The notes under the pieces were generated by a model. The model saw only the letters and a program-made list of their open reading frames with translations. It did not search any database and was not told the origin of the DNA. This document shows, in pieces, positions 43,434 to 53,587 of a DNA stretch of 64,000 nucleotides. Within the stretch, counting starts at the first letter, position 1, and every line of letters starts with the position of its first letter. The DNA is from Chitinophagaceae bacterium (lineage in GTDB: Bacteria; Bacteroidota; Bacteroidia; Chitinophagales; Chitinophagaceae). The DNA is taken from NCBI GenBank assembly GCA_947447465.1, contig CANFKE010000009.1, positions 1-64,000 on the forward strand. Direction: 5' to 3'. The position numbers and the translations under genes were made by a program.

Positions 43434-45221
43434 TTATTTCACCACCACTTTGGTATTATATACCTCACTGCCGTCGGATATTGATGCGGTATAGATGCCG
43501 CGGGCAATACCGTTAAGCTGCAGTGTAGTGCTGTTGGCTCCTGAGCGGGCTGTTTGTTTTTGTGTCAATACTACCCTGCCATATAGGTCTGTGAGCTTTA
43601 TGGTATGGTCTCCGCCCTTGGTGGAATGGTAAGTAATGGTCACTTCATCGCTTGCCGGATTAGGATAAACACTGAGCTGGGTTACGGTCTTATTATTATT
43701 CGCTACAGCCAGTCCGTCGCAGAATGAAAAATCAACAGGATCTGATGCAAAACCATTGGCTACGACCTGCAATTGCCAGGTGCCATGCGGAATGCCGGCA
43801 GGCAATACAAATTGAGTCGTATCGGCTGCGGTGCCTCTGGCTACTCCGGTACTGTTCCAGTTATAGGTGCTGGCATAATAGATAGTGTCGTGGCGGCTGA
43901 TGCGAATGATGGGATAATTGGTCGCCATCTGCCAGTCGTCGCCATAGCTGGCGCCCGAACTGATGCCATTGAATAATGTGCCGGTAGCTATAAAAGTATC
44001 GCAATTATTGACCAGAATATTGTTGATCGTGGGTTTGCCGGTTGCAATAGGTGTGCCCGAAGGGGTATAAACATAATATTGGTCATCACCCTGACGGCTG
44101 AACAGAACAGACCCATCGGGCAGGCAAAGCATATTCGATGTATAGCAGGCAGCCTCGATACTGTCTCCGCCATCCGGAGCGGAGATGTATGAGAATGTAT
44201 TGGTGGTGTAATCAAATTCGCTGAATCTCATGCGATGATGAAAGACCGAATCAAATGTGGGTGTATGCGAAAGTGCACACAGTATTTTCCCGTTCACCAT
44301 CATGGCTGCGGCTGCATCGGGAGCGCCCATACTATCCGGTACTACAGGGCCAATGGTCCAGCTGCCGTTGGCGGTAGAGCCGGAAGGAGTATAATAGGCC
44401 GTTTTGCTGGTAGCGCCCAGAAACCACGCTCTGCCATCGGGCAAAAGAAATGAGGCCCCGGTTTCAAACCCATACGGATCATAAAGGCTTACCGGCACCG
44501 GCGCATCGTGTATCCATGTGTTGGTAGATGGAATATAACGCTCGGCAGTACTTCCGGTCATATCAGGAAATAAGATGCTGTTGTCTTTAAGTAACAACCA
44601 GGATGTTTCATCATCGATACCCAGCGTATTGGGGCCGGGCGTAAAAGCAGAGGTAACAGGGTCGTAAAGGTAGGTATGGTGAGATACCGTATGTCCGGTG
44701 ATAACTATTGCCTGCAAGATCCTTCCGTCGGGCAGCACCTGCGAATTAGCATCATATATAGTATCTGTAGGGTCTGTTATAGACAGGGTAGGCACCCACA
44801 TATCATCATTGGGGTAATACACTTCTGCAAAACTGCGTCCGGTGCCATATTCGCCGCCGGCCACATATACAGTGCCGTTTTTCAAGACCTGTGAAGAGAA
44901 GTATAGTCTGGAGTTGAACATTCCCGCTACATTAGACCAGCTACCATTTACATAGCTGCCATGAATATCGGGGGTCAGTTTATTCCAGCCATTACCTATG
45001 CCACTACCCCCGCCTGCCGATGTTTTGACCAATACCGAACCATCATTCAGTAATAGCATTACGCCCTGATTATAATCGGGGGCCGCACTGGCAATGGGTG
45101 TCCAGGTGCCTTGTGCATAGCTAGCCGCCGGCAGCATAAGCCCCAACGCAGAGACTAACATCCAATTGTGCACCATGTAGGCGCCCCGTTTGAAGGCCGA
45201 TAGAGTTGTAGAAAGAAACAT
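43434..45221 (-). CDS. kelch/galactose-oxidase-like T9SS secreted protein
   Basis: 595 residues from the ATG at 45221; the ATG at 45176 (MVHNWMLVSALGLMLPAASY) gives a cleaner signal peptide and may be the true start. The body has kelch-type repeats (VLKNGTVYVAGGEYGTGRSF, VLPDGRILQAIVI, LLPDGRAWFLGATS). The C-terminal 80 residues are a type A sorting domain (VYPNPASDEVTITY, DLYGRVVLTQK, IARGIYTASISDG, KVVVK). The secreted beta-propeller may bind polysaccharide or copper; copper ligands were not verified. Confidence 0.78.
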   Translation of the reverse strand: MFLSTTLSAFKRGAYMVHNWMLVSALGLMLPAASYAQGTWTPIASAAPDYNQGVMLLLNDGSVLVKTSAGGGSGIGNGWNKLTPDIHGSYVNGSWSNVAGMFNSRLYFSSQVLKNGTVYVAGGEYGTGRSFAEVYYPNDDMWVPTLSITDPTDTIYDANSQVLPDGRILQAIVITGHTVSHHTYLYDPVTSAFTPGPNTLGIDDETSWLLLKDNSILFPDMTGSTAERYIPSTNTWIHDAPVPVSLYDPYGFETGASFLLPDGRAWFLGATSKTAYYTPSGSTANGSWTIGPVVPDSMGAPDAAAAMMVNGKILCALSHTPTFDSVFHHRMRFSEFDYTTNTFSYISAPDGGDSIEAACYTSNMLCLPDGSVLFSRQGDDQYYVYTPSGTPIATGKPTINNILVNNCDTFIATGTLFNGISSGASYGDDWQMATNYPIIRISRHDTIYYASTYNWNSTGVARGTAADTTQFVLPAGIPHGTWQLQVVANGFASDPVDFSFCDGLAVANNNKTVTQLSVYPNPASDEVTITYHSTKGGDHTIKLTDLYGRVVLTQKQTARSGANSTTLQLNGIARGIYTASISDGSEVYNTKVVVK

Positions 45222-45461
45222 GTGTTATGATATATGAATGAATTGCTATTGAATAACGACCACTAAATTAGGAGATAAATGTAATAAATGTTGGTAACTA
45301 ATATTTGATACAGTGCAGAAGATGCAACGGCTCTTATGTTATCTGCTTAGCCAATGCTCCGGGCTTTTGCCGGAGTGCAGCAAGGTATGTCAAGAATCAT
45401 TTTGGTCAGCTATACTATATGATAGAAAAACCGCTACTTTTATATCAAACAAATACGTATC

Positions 45462-45989
45462 ATGAACTTCAGTGCATTATTAAGTCTGCTCTTATTGTTT
45501 ACGCCGGTAAAAAAAGATATTCCGGTGAGTATATATGATTTTAAAATGGCTGCTTTCAAAGGTGCTGAGATAGATCTGAGTGCATACAAAGGAAAGAAAA
45601 TGCTGATCGTGAATGTGCCCTGCACATCGGTAAATGACCCGCAATATGCCGAGCTGGAGCGCTTATCTAAAAAGTATAAAGGAAAACTGGTAGTGATAGG
45701 CGTACTTGCTGACGATTACAATATAGCACCCGGCTCAAAAGCCGGCGATCATCATGCACTGCATTACAATGTCACATTCCCTCTGGCCGATAAGGTACAG
45801 GTAGCGGGCAAAGATATAGATCCGCTGTTCAGATGGCTGGCCGAAAAGAAGTACAACAACTTCAGAGAGAACCACGTGAAATGGAACTTTCAGAAATACC
45901 TGATCAATGAAGAGGGAAAGCTCATTGGCATCTTCGACCCCAAAGTGAAGCCACTGAGCAGCCAGATAACAGGTGCTATAGAAAAATAG
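45462..45989 (+). CDS. glutathione peroxidase-like redoxin with degenerate active site
   Basis: 175 residues with an N-terminal hydrophobic stretch (MNFSALLSLLLLFTPV), perhaps a signal peptide. It aligns with glutathione peroxidases: IYDFKMAAFKGAEIDLSAYKGKK-type start (Ile24 to Lys46), then NVPCTSVNDPQYAELERL and VKWNFQKYLINEEGKL. In active enzymes the motif is NVASxCGxTPQY; here Cys54 is two positions early and Ser56 stands at the catalytic place, and the Gln region is DDYNIAPGS. The WNF motif is kept. Activity is doubtful. Confidence 0.75.
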   Translation: MNFSALLSLLLLFTPVKKDIPVSIYDFKMAAFKGAEIDLSAYKGKKMLIVNVPCTSVNDPQYAELERLSKKYKGKLVVIGVLADDYNIAPGSKAGDHHALHYNVTFPLADKVQVAGKDIDPLFRWLAEKKYNNFRENHVKWNFQKYLINEEGKLIGIFDPKVKPLSSQITGAIEK

Positions 45990-46283
45990 GCCGAATGATA
46001 GCCGGAAAATGACAGAACTACGTCAGGATCAGCAAAAAACGCGGCAAATTTGTTGGTAAAATGTTGAAAAGTTTTTCGGCTGAAAAACAATATGCACTTG
46101 CGGAAATAAAATAAATGTGGCTTATTGTTAAGAAAAGTACAACGAATCCTTTGTTAATTCACAATCTTGTAATAAATTCACCCCCTAATCGTAATCTCAT
46201 ATTGCCATAATTGGCAAAATGGGTGGTGGTTAGACGTTATTTAACACACATAAAGGGCCATTTTTTAAAGAAAAACAAACAGT

Positions 46284-49200
46284 ATGAAAAGACCTTTGTT
46301 ACTATTTGTACTACTGATTTCGGTTTGCATGAGCGCTTTCGCTCAAACGCACAACGTAACAGGTAAAGTATTGGACGAGACCGGCCAGGGTTATCCGGGC
46401 GCCGGTATATTGGTAAAGGGTACCGCTGTAGGTACTGTTACCGATGTGGATGGTAATTTTAATCTGGATATCCCGGATGGTAAGAAGAACAAGCTTATCG
46501 TTCAGGCTTTGGGTTATATTACTATGACAGTATCTGATACCGGTCAAACAGAATTCATTATCCGTCTTACTCGCACATCTACTACACTGGAAGGTGCGGT
46601 AGTAACTGCATTGGGTATCAAAAGAGAAAAAAGAGAAGTAGGTTATAACTCTACTACTGTTACCAACGAAGAGTTGACTGCTGGACAGAACACCAGTGCG
46701 CTTTCAAGCCTTCAGGGTAAAGTAGCGGGTGCTAACATCACCAGCTCTACCGGTGGCCCGGGTGGTTCTACACGTGTTATCTTACGTGGTGAGAAGTCTA
46801 TCTTGAAAAACAATAACGCACTTATCGTGGTAGATGGTGTGATCACTAACAACTACGACCGTACTACCAGCAATGTGCTGACTCAGACGGACTTCGGTAA
46901 TAGTGCCAATGACCTTGATCCGGATGAGATCGAATCAGTATCTGTATTGCCGGGTTCTGCAGCTGCAGCGCTTTATGGTAGCGCAGGTTCTAACGGTGCG
47001 ATCATGATCACTACCAAGAAAGGTAAGAGACATACCGGCGAAAACGCTAATTCTAAAATGGATATCACTTACAAGGTGACTTACACTCAGTCTGATATCC
47101 TGAAGTATGCTGAACAGCAGCACCAGTTCGGACAGGGTAACCTGTACGGTGGTATCGCTGATGACCGTCGCGAAAACTTTAGCTGGGGTGCTCAGTTCGA
47201 CAACAAGTTGCGTCCTTGGGGTCAGATCATCGATGGCAAGCAGTTGGTAAAGCCTTACTCTGATCAGCCAAACAATATCAAAGATTTCTTTAACCGTGGA
47301 CAGGCGTTGAACAATTTCGTGTCTTTGTCCGGCGGTAGCGACAACACTACTTATTATCTTTCATTGAATGCTTTGAACAGCAATGGTGTTGTTCCAAACA
47401 CATTCTATAACAAGTACAGTGTTCGTTTCAATGCAAGCACTCAGTTGAGCAACAATTTCTACTCTACTATTAATGTGAACTACATGAACACTTATTCAAG
47501 AGCAGAAAGCGGCGGACAAGCTGCAGGTTCTGTTTTGGATAATTTGTACCAGAGCGCACGCGACATTCCTATCTCTGAGTTGAAAGACCTGAGCAACAAA
47601 TACTATTCTCAGCAGTACATCGATACAGCAGGTATCGAGCGTTATGGCTACTATGGTTCTTATGCAAAGAATCCTTATTGGGTTGCGCAGAACTACGATA
47701 ACCGTAATAAGAATGACAGGATCCTCGGTGATTTCGTTGTTGGTTTCAAGAAAGGTGAATTCAATGTATCTAACCGTTTAGGTCTTGACGCGTCTAACGA
47801 CAGATCTTTCTACAAGATACCTAACCTGAACGCAAAACCGGCTGATGCATCTGGTCTGTATGATCCTATTTCTAACAGCTACATTTCATCTGGTGGTTAC
47901 ACTCAGGCAAACAACACATACTTTACTTTGAATAATGACCTGATGGTTAACTTCATCCACGATTTCGACAAGGATTTCGGTGTGAATGCAATGATGGGTG
48001 ACAATATTTCAATGGTACAGTCAGAAGGTATTTCTGGTGTTATCGATCCGGGTACTAACGGTTTGGTTATCCCTAACTTCTACAACTTCACTAATAACAA
48101 TGGTCCGGTAACAGTTAACAACTTCCTGAACAGAAGAAGAGAGCATAGCATCTATGGTGATGTTAAGTTCAACTTCCGCAGAGAATTGTTCCTTGAAGTA
48201 ACTGCTCGTAACACATGGTCTTCAACTTTGGTGTTCAGCAACAACTCTTACTTCTACCCTGGTGCTAACTTGTCATGGGTATTCACAGAAAGACTGAACG
48301 GTACTAAGTTCAAGAAGAATGTAATGAACTACGGTAAGTTCCGCTTCGGTGCAGCAGGTGTTGGTGCGGGTGGTATCCCTTACGCTAACAACGGCGCAGG
48401 TTTCACTCAGAGCGCTATCTCTTCAGCATTCGGTTCTGTTATTCCTCCATTCAACAACCAGCCTGCTTATCAGATCCAATCTACATTCGGTACTAACGAT
48501 CTGAAGCCTGAGCGTACTCGTGAGTATGAAGTCGGTGTTGACCTTTCATTCCTTAACGATCGTTTGAGCGGTAGCTTCACTTATTATAACAGTCTTACAC
48601 TTGATCTGATCACTCAGGCTCCTTTGTCTTATGCAACTGGTTTCTCTTCTTACTATACTAACGTAGGTGACATCAGCAACAAGGGTATTGAAGCTACACT
48701 TCGTGGAACACCAATTCAGACCAAATGGGGTCTTAAGTGGGAACTTTTCGGTACTTACACTCGTAACAAGAATAACGTAGTAAGCCTGAACAAGGGTCTG
48801 GAGAACGTAGTGATCGGTGGTTACAGCGGAATGGCTATCGTTGCTGCTGTTGGTCACCCGCTCGGAACTTTCTATGGTGCTGACATCCAGTATTGGAATG
48901 GTCATGCGGTTGTTGACCAGACTACTGGTTTGCCTATCGCTACTTCTAAGCCGGTTTATAAAGGTTCTTACCAGCCTAAATGGGTTGCTTCTTGGGGAAC
49001 TGACCTTAGCTGGAAGGGTCTTAAGTTGCACGTAGTATTTGTTACTAAGCAGGGTGGTATGATCTACGATCGTACTAAGACTATCATGGACTTCAACGGT
49101 ACTTCTCAGGAAACTACTGTTAACGGCCGTAACCCTTATGTATGGAACAATTCAGTTTATCAGGTGGGTAATACTAACAACTACCTGAAGAACACTACTA

Positions 49201-49520
49201 AGTTCTCTCCATACGATTACTACACTAATCAGGAAAACAACCTTCCTGCACAAGGATTGGTTAACGCAAGTTTCGTAAGACTGCAGGAAGCTGCTTTGAC
49301 TTATAAGATACCTACTAAGTACTACGCTAAGCGTACGCCTTTCGGTGGTCTTGAAGCTGGTTTGTATGGTACTAACTTGTTGTTATGGACTGCTAAGAGC
49401 AACCAGTACAACGATCCTGAAGAAACTTCAGCAGGTGCTACAAGCAACGGACAAGGCTTTAACTTTAGTGCTCGTCCATCATTGAGGAACTACGGTATCT
49501 ATATTAAAGCAACTTTCTAA
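46284..49520 (+). CDS. SusC/RagA-type TonB-dependent outer-membrane transporter
   Basis: 1078 residues. Signal peptide MKRPLLLFVLLISVCMSAFA, then a carboxypeptidase-regulatory-like domain (residues 22-105, KVLDETGQGYPGAGILVKGT), plug (110-230, with RGEKSILKNNNALIVVDGVI and ESVSVLPGSAAAALYGSAGS), and a large barrel ending SLRNYGIYIKATF. SusC barrels import glycans or peptides with the SusD lid and TonB energy. The next gene is SusD-like. No enzyme genes accompany it, so the substrate cannot be named. Confidence 0.95.
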   Translation: MKRPLLLFVLLISVCMSAFAQTHNVTGKVLDETGQGYPGAGILVKGTAVGTVTDVDGNFNLDIPDGKKNKLIVQALGYITMTVSDTGQTEFIIRLTRTSTTLEGAVVTALGIKREKREVGYNSTTVTNEELTAGQNTSALSSLQGKVAGANITSSTGGPGGSTRVILRGEKSILKNNNALIVVDGVITNNYDRTTSNVLTQTDFGNSANDLDPDEIESVSVLPGSAAAALYGSAGSNGAIMITTKKGKRHTGENANSKMDITYKVTYTQSDILKYAEQQHQFGQGNLYGGIADDRRENFSWGAQFDNKLRPWGQIIDGKQLVKPYSDQPNNIKDFFNRGQALNNFVSLSGGSDNTTYYLSLNALNSNGVVPNTFYNKYSVRFNASTQLSNNFYSTINVNYMNTYSRAESGGQAAGSVLDNLYQSARDIPISELKDLSNKYYSQQYIDTAGIERYGYYGSYAKNPYWVAQNYDNRNKNDRILGDFVVGFKKGEFNVSNRLGLDASNDRSFYKIPNLNAKPADASGLYDPISNSYISSGGYTQANNTYFTLNNDLMVNFIHDFDKDFGVNAMMGDNISMVQSEGISGVIDPGTNGLVIPNFYNFTNNNGPVTVNNFLNRRREHSIYGDVKFNFRRELFLEVTARNTWSSTLVFSNNSYFYPGANLSWVFTERLNGTKFKKNVMNYGKFRFGAAGVGAGGIPYANNGAGFTQSAISSAFGSVIPPFNNQPAYQIQSTFGTNDLKPERTREYEVGVDLSFLNDRLSGSFTYYNSLTLDLITQAPLSYATGFSSYYTNVGDISNKGIEATLRGTPIQTKWGLKWELFGTYTRNKNNVVSLNKGLENVVIGGYSGMAIVAAVGHPLGTFYGADIQYWNGHAVVDQTTGLPIATSKPVYKGSYQPKWVASWGTDLSWKGLKLHVVFVTKQGGMIYDRTKTIMDFNGTSQETTVNGRNPYVWNNSVYQVGNTNNYLKNTTKFSPYDYYTNQENNLPAQGLVNASFVRLQEAALTYKIPTKYYAKRTPFGGLEAGLYGTNLLLWTAKSNQYNDPEETSAGATSNGQGFNFSARPSLRNYGIYIKATF

Positions 49521-49544
49521 ACCTTAACTGTTAAAATACACATT

Positions 49545-51080
49545 ATGTCTATTAATAAAAAGATCATTATAACTGTAGCAGCAGGTTTGGTATTAGGCGT
49601 TTCATCGTGCAGGAAATTCCTCGACGTGAATTCTAATCCCAACGTTGCCCAAACAGCAACAGTTCAAACTTTACTTCCTGCAGGTCAGTTATATATAACG
49701 TCATCATTGGGTGTTGACCTACAGATAGCAGGTTCTATGTGGACAGGTTTCTGGACGCAAAGCCCTAACTCTAGCCAGTACCGCTCTTTGGAGCAGTACG
49801 CTCCGGGTCAGGACCAGTTCATCAATGGCTGGGAAAACCTTTACGCAGCTAATGAGAACTTCTACCAGATGTACAAATTGGCTGATTCTCAGAAGAAAAA
49901 GCATTACAAGGCATTGTCTTTGATGTTGCGTGCTTACACATTCCAGCTGCTTGCTGACGGATGGGGTGATGTTCCTTTCAATCAGGCATTGAAAGGTCAG
50001 CCTTCTGAAGGTGGTATCCTTAATCCTAAGTATGATTCTCAGGCTGTAGTGTACACAGGTATCATGGCTTACATCGACTCAGCTGAAGCATTGCTCGCTC
50101 AGACAGATGCTGCAGGTCCTGGTTCAGATGACCTTATCTACGGAGGTGATGTTACTAAATGGCAGAAATTCGGTTACACACTTAAGTTGCGCATGTTGCT
50201 CCGTTTGAGCGAAAGAGCGCCATTGGTAGCACAAGCTGGTCTTGCTGCGCTGTATGCGACTCCGGGTGTTCAGTTCATAGGTATTGGTGATGACGCTAAG
50301 ATCAACTTTGGTTATTCTTCTACTAACAAGAATCCGCTGTATGCTGAAATGACTTCTACTCAGTTGGGAAGCACACAGAATCTTGTAGCTAGTTCTACTG
50401 CAGTTGATAGCTTCAACAGCAACTTCGATGACAGAGCTTATATCTTCTACACTTACTTGTCAAATGGTTCAGTAGTAGGTATCCCTCAGGGCGATTACAA
50501 CATGATCATATCTGGCGGTACATACTCAATTCCTAGTGAGTACGTTGGTGGTAATGCACAAGCGGCTAATTCAACTAAGGCTCCTGTTTATTTGTTGTCT
50601 AGCTCAGAAAGCTATTTCCTTCAGGCTGAAGTTGAAGCTCGCGGATGGGCTGTAACCGGTAATTCTGATGCTGCTTTGTTCTATCAGGGTATCAACGCCA
50701 GTTTTAATCAGTACAACGACGCTATGGTCGCTGTAAATGGTTACACTGCTGATAGTTCTTACAATCGTTACATCGATGCTGCCGGTACAGGTACCGGTGG
50801 TGGTTATTGGACACTATATCCTGCAGGTGGTACTCAGGCGCAGAAACTGCGTTACATCATCACTCAGAAGTGGTTCGCAATGTGCGGTAACCAGGGCTTC
50901 GAAGCATGGACAGAATATCGTCGTACAGGTTATCCTGACTTCTTCGTACGTTCTGCTAACAGCTTGATAGGTACTCAGGAGCCTGCTCGTCTGCTTTATC
51001 CTACATCTGAAAGCACAAGAAATTCTGCTTTCCCTGGATTGCAGCCAATTACCGCTAAAACGTGGTGGGATATATTCTAA
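49545..51080 (+). CDS. SusD/RagB-type substrate-binding lipoprotein
   Basis: 511 residues. A lipoprotein signal (VAAGLVLGVSSC, lipid Cys at about residue 22) is followed by RKFLDVNSNPNVAQTATVQT, typical of the SusD-like_2 group. Helical TPR-like core (YKALSLMLRAYTFQLLADGW and GDVPFNQALKG) and late WFAMCGNQGFEAWTEYRRTG. It forms the lid of the SusC transporter. Starts 25 bases after SusC and leads to another lipoprotein gene, so all three are one operon. Confidence 0.93.
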   Translation: MSINKKIIITVAAGLVLGVSSCRKFLDVNSNPNVAQTATVQTLLPAGQLYITSSLGVDLQIAGSMWTGFWTQSPNSSQYRSLEQYAPGQDQFINGWENLYAANENFYQMYKLADSQKKKHYKALSLMLRAYTFQLLADGWGDVPFNQALKGQPSEGGILNPKYDSQAVVYTGIMAYIDSAEALLAQTDAAGPGSDDLIYGGDVTKWQKFGYTLKLRMLLRLSERAPLVAQAGLAALYATPGVQFIGIGDDAKINFGYSSTNKNPLYAEMTSTQLGSTQNLVASSTAVDSFNSNFDDRAYIFYTYLSNGSVVGIPQGDYNMIISGGTYSIPSEYVGGNAQAANSTKAPVYLLSSSESYFLQAEVEARGWAVTGNSDAALFYQGINASFNQYNDAMVAVNGYTADSSYNRYIDAAGTGTGGGYWTLYPAGGTQAQKLRYIITQKWFAMCGNQGFEAWTEYRRTGYPDFFVRSANSLIGTQEPARLLYPTSESTRNSAFPGLQPITAKTWWDIF

Positions 51081-51102
51081 ACATTGAACAAAACGAATTG
51101 AT

Positions 51103-51741
51103 ATGAAAAAATTATTAGTTATACCTTTTTTGGCAGCATTGATGTTAGGTGCTTGCAAGAAGAACGATAATACTGTTTCTACTCTTGTAACTTACTCTAC
51201 ACCTACTATTACGCTTACCGGCCAAAGCTATTACAGTATCAATGTTGGTGGTTCTTTGCCAACAATAACTGCTACAGCATATGATTCTTTCTACAAAGAG
51301 TCTTATCCTGTTGTCATTGATCAGAGCACTTTAGATAATACTGTACCCGGTTTGAACATCGTGTACGTAAAATCTACTAACAAATACGGCATGATCGCAA
51401 CTCAGGGCGTTTATGTCGCTGTTACAGATATCAGTCCGCTGATAGACCTTACAGGTAACTACAATCGTGTATCTAATGGTGCACCTGTAGTCGTAACTAA
51501 GCTCGCTAATGGTCTCTACATGACCAATAACGTAAGTGGTGCATTGTCTAATGGTCAGTCAGCATTCTTCGTGCAGACTAGCGACACAACAATATCTCTG
51601 CCTTTGCAGACTACCGGCTTCGGCGATACTTATGCTACAAATGCTAAGATCCACATGCTGGTTGGTGACACTGCTTATCAGTACGTATTGAATCCTTCTT
51701 CTACATTCGCTCCATCTACGCGCGTGTTCCAGAAGCAATAA
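51103..51741 (+). CDS. surface lipoprotein of the SusCD operon
   Basis: 212 residues. Lipoprotein signal MKKLLVIPFLAALMLGAC with lipid Cys at about 18. The body is beta-rich, with an Ig-like/cadherin-type domain (PTITLTGQSYYSINVGGSLP, GLNIVYVKSTNKYG) and a second region (YNRVSNGAPVVVTKLANGLY). Position directly after SusD suggests a substrate-binding accessory. No family name can be given with confidence. Confidence 0.78.
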   Translation: MKKLLVIPFLAALMLGACKKNDNTVSTLVTYSTPTITLTGQSYYSINVGGSLPTITATAYDSFYKESYPVVIDQSTLDNTVPGLNIVYVKSTNKYGMIATQGVYVAVTDISPLIDLTGNYNRVSNGAPVVVTKLANGLYMTNNVSGALSNGQSAFFVQTSDTTISLPLQTTGFGDTYATNAKIHMLVGDTAYQYVLNPSSTFAPSTRVFQKQ

Positions 51742-51764
51742 TCAGAATTAATAGCAAACATTAT

Positions 51765-51794
51765 AAAGCCTCCTGATACTATCAGGAGGCTTTT
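51765..51794 (+). terminator. rho-independent terminator of the SusCD operon
   Basis: AAAGCCTCCTGAT (51765-51777) and ATCAGGAGGCTTTT (51781-51794), stem of 12-13 bp with a short loop and a T-run. Confidence 0.9.
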
Positions 51795-51861
51795 ATATTT
51801 TACCAATTTCGATGCTCTTATTTACTGAAAAACGATAGTATGTTTAAGTGTCTATTAAAAA

Positions 51862-52644
51862 CTAAGGCAAAATGAAAGGATCGGCATCATTCAGAAAAGG
51901 AAAATTATCTCTTGCCTGATCCAGTACTTCACGGTCAAGCGTAATAGTATGGGTAGCAGCGCTATTGTTATGTTGCCATATTGTTTCTCCCAGTGGACCG
52001 AATACACTACTGTCGCCGCTGTAAATATTTCCTTTCGGGTCGCTCCCTACCCTGTTTACCCCTACCACATAGCTCATATTTTCTATCGCCCTGGCCTGTA
52101 ACAGCGTTTTCCAGGCCATACTGCGTTGCTGCGGCCAGTTGGCCACATACAGCAATACATCATACTCAGTGCCTTTATTCCTCGCCCATACCGGAAACCG
52201 TAGGTCATAACATACCTGCAGGTTGATGCGCCAGCCATTTACAGAAACTATTTGTCGGGTATCACCGGCAGTATAATGCTTGTCTTCACCGGCAAATGCA
52301 AATAAGTGACGCTTGTCGTAAAACCCGATACGACCGTCGGGTTGCACCCACAACATCCGGTTATGATATTTCCCCTCATCAGATATGATCAGGCTGCCGG
52401 TAAGTATGCAGCGGTGCTTAATGGCCATATCGGCCATCCACCTCACTGTGGGCCCGTCCATTGGCTCTGCTAGCCGCTCTGGTGCCATACTGAACCCAGT
52501 GCTGAACATTTCGGGCAGCACAACAACATGTTTTGTTTCCGATATTGCGCCTATAAGCGCTTCATAGTGCTTCAGATTAGTGGTTTTATCTTCCCATACT
52601 ATATCGGTCTGTATAAGCGTTATATTTAGGTGTTGTTTGGCCAT
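51862..52644 (-). CDS. carbon-nitrogen hydrolase, omega-amidase-like (nitrilase family)
   Basis: 260 residues from the ATG at 52644 (AKQHLNITLIQTDIVWEDKT). The catalytic triad is visible: Glu in VVLPEMFSTGF, Lys in YDKRHLFAF and Cys in LQVCYDLRFPVW. The family removes ammonia from omega-amides such as 2-oxoglutaramate; YafV-like proteins are the closest pattern. Monocistronic in appearance; a divergent gene starts 114 bases upstream. Confidence 0.88.
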   Translation of the reverse strand: MAKQHLNITLIQTDIVWEDKTTNLKHYEALIGAISETKHVVVLPEMFSTGFSMAPERLAEPMDGPTVRWMADMAIKHRCILTGSLIISDEGKYHNRMLWVQPDGRIGFYDKRHLFAFAGEDKHYTAGDTRQIVSVNGWRINLQVCYDLRFPVWARNKGTEYDVLLYVANWPQQRSMAWKTLLQARAIENMSYVVGVNRVGSDPKGNIYSGDSSVFGPLGETIWQHNNSAATHTITLDREVLDQARDNFPFLNDADPFILP

Positions 52645-52758
52645 GGCAGCAGTATTGTTATCAGGAAATGCGGGAATACCTGCAAAGTTGCGAACTTTCA
52701 CACAATTTTCGATGGTCCGTTTCCTCCTATCCCGATTACTTTTGTAATTTTAAAATTC

Positions 52759-53481
52759 ATGAGAAAGGTACTTATTTTATTGGTATTGCTGATGCCGGTT
52801 ATCTTGACGGCAAAAGACAAAAAAAAGACGCCCCCGAAACATTTTCTCCCCGGCAAATGGGTAGAGGTAAAGCGTACCACGCTCGACTCTGTTCAGGTTC
52901 CCTTCACTGATACCTTATTCATGACCTTTCAGATAAGAGATACGTTCACTTACAGAGAAAGGAACGGATTTGTATATAGAGGCAAATATACCGTCGATGA
53001 CGACGGACACCTCGACTTTGGTACAGTATCATACGATATTGCCCTGCGTCGCCCTAAAAGCATTATCCTCACCAATCCTAAAGGTATTTACTATTATGAA
53101 CCCGACACTACGGCCGATCTGGGGCAGGTAGTCATAGAGAAGGAAGATAAGATACTGCCGGTCACCAATATCGATCAGATGATAGGGCACTGGACAGTAT
53201 ATAAAAAGCTGGCAGACAAAGACGGTAATTTCCCCGACTTTGATGTGCAGATAAAGGCGGTATATATCACAGGCCCTTCCAGCGGGCCCGACATGGGTAG
53301 CCTCTACTGTGGCAACGATATGGATGATAATCCATCATGGACCATCAGATCTTTGGGTGCCGACCAGTCACTGGAATGCACCGGTAAAACACAACGCTTT
53401 CTGAAAGTAGTTAAATGTCAGAAAGGAGAAATGGTCCTCGAAGAAGCAGGTATGACCTATTATTGCAAGCAGTTCAAATAA
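52759..53481 (+). CDS. secreted protein with two lipocalin-like segments, unknown
   Basis: 240 residues from the ATG at 52759 (MRKVLILLVLLMPVILTA signal). Two segments start with a Gly-x-Trp pattern (LPGKWVEVKRTTLDS at about residue 31 and IGHWTVYKKLADKDG at about 146), each followed by beta strands, as in lipocalin-like repeats. ATTACTTTTG just upstream is a possible -7 element. Ligand unknown. Confidence 0.65.
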   Translation: MRKVLILLVLLMPVILTAKDKKKTPPKHFLPGKWVEVKRTTLDSVQVPFTDTLFMTFQIRDTFTYRERNGFVYRGKYTVDDDGHLDFGTVSYDIALRRPKSIILTNPKGIYYYEPDTTADLGQVVIEKEDKILPVTNIDQMIGHWTVYKKLADKDGNFPDFDVQIKAVYITGPSSGPDMGSLYCGNDMDDNPSWTIRSLGADQSLECTGKTQRFLKVVKCQKGEMVLEEAGMTYYCKQFK

Positions 53482-53559
53482 GAAGGATAGCCCGATTATA
53501 AGTCTATATCATTATTTATTTCTTAATCAGCTACATTATTAAATCATTCCGTTTTTCTA

Positions 53560-53567
53560 TAACTTTG
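53560..53567 (+). promoter_or_regulatory. -7 promoter element TAACTTTG of the glycan operon
   Basis: Perfect TAnnTTTG match 20 bases before the TTG start at 53588. Operon promoter for four overlapping genes. Confidence 0.55.
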
Positions 53568-53587
53568 AGGGATAAATATTTTTATAA

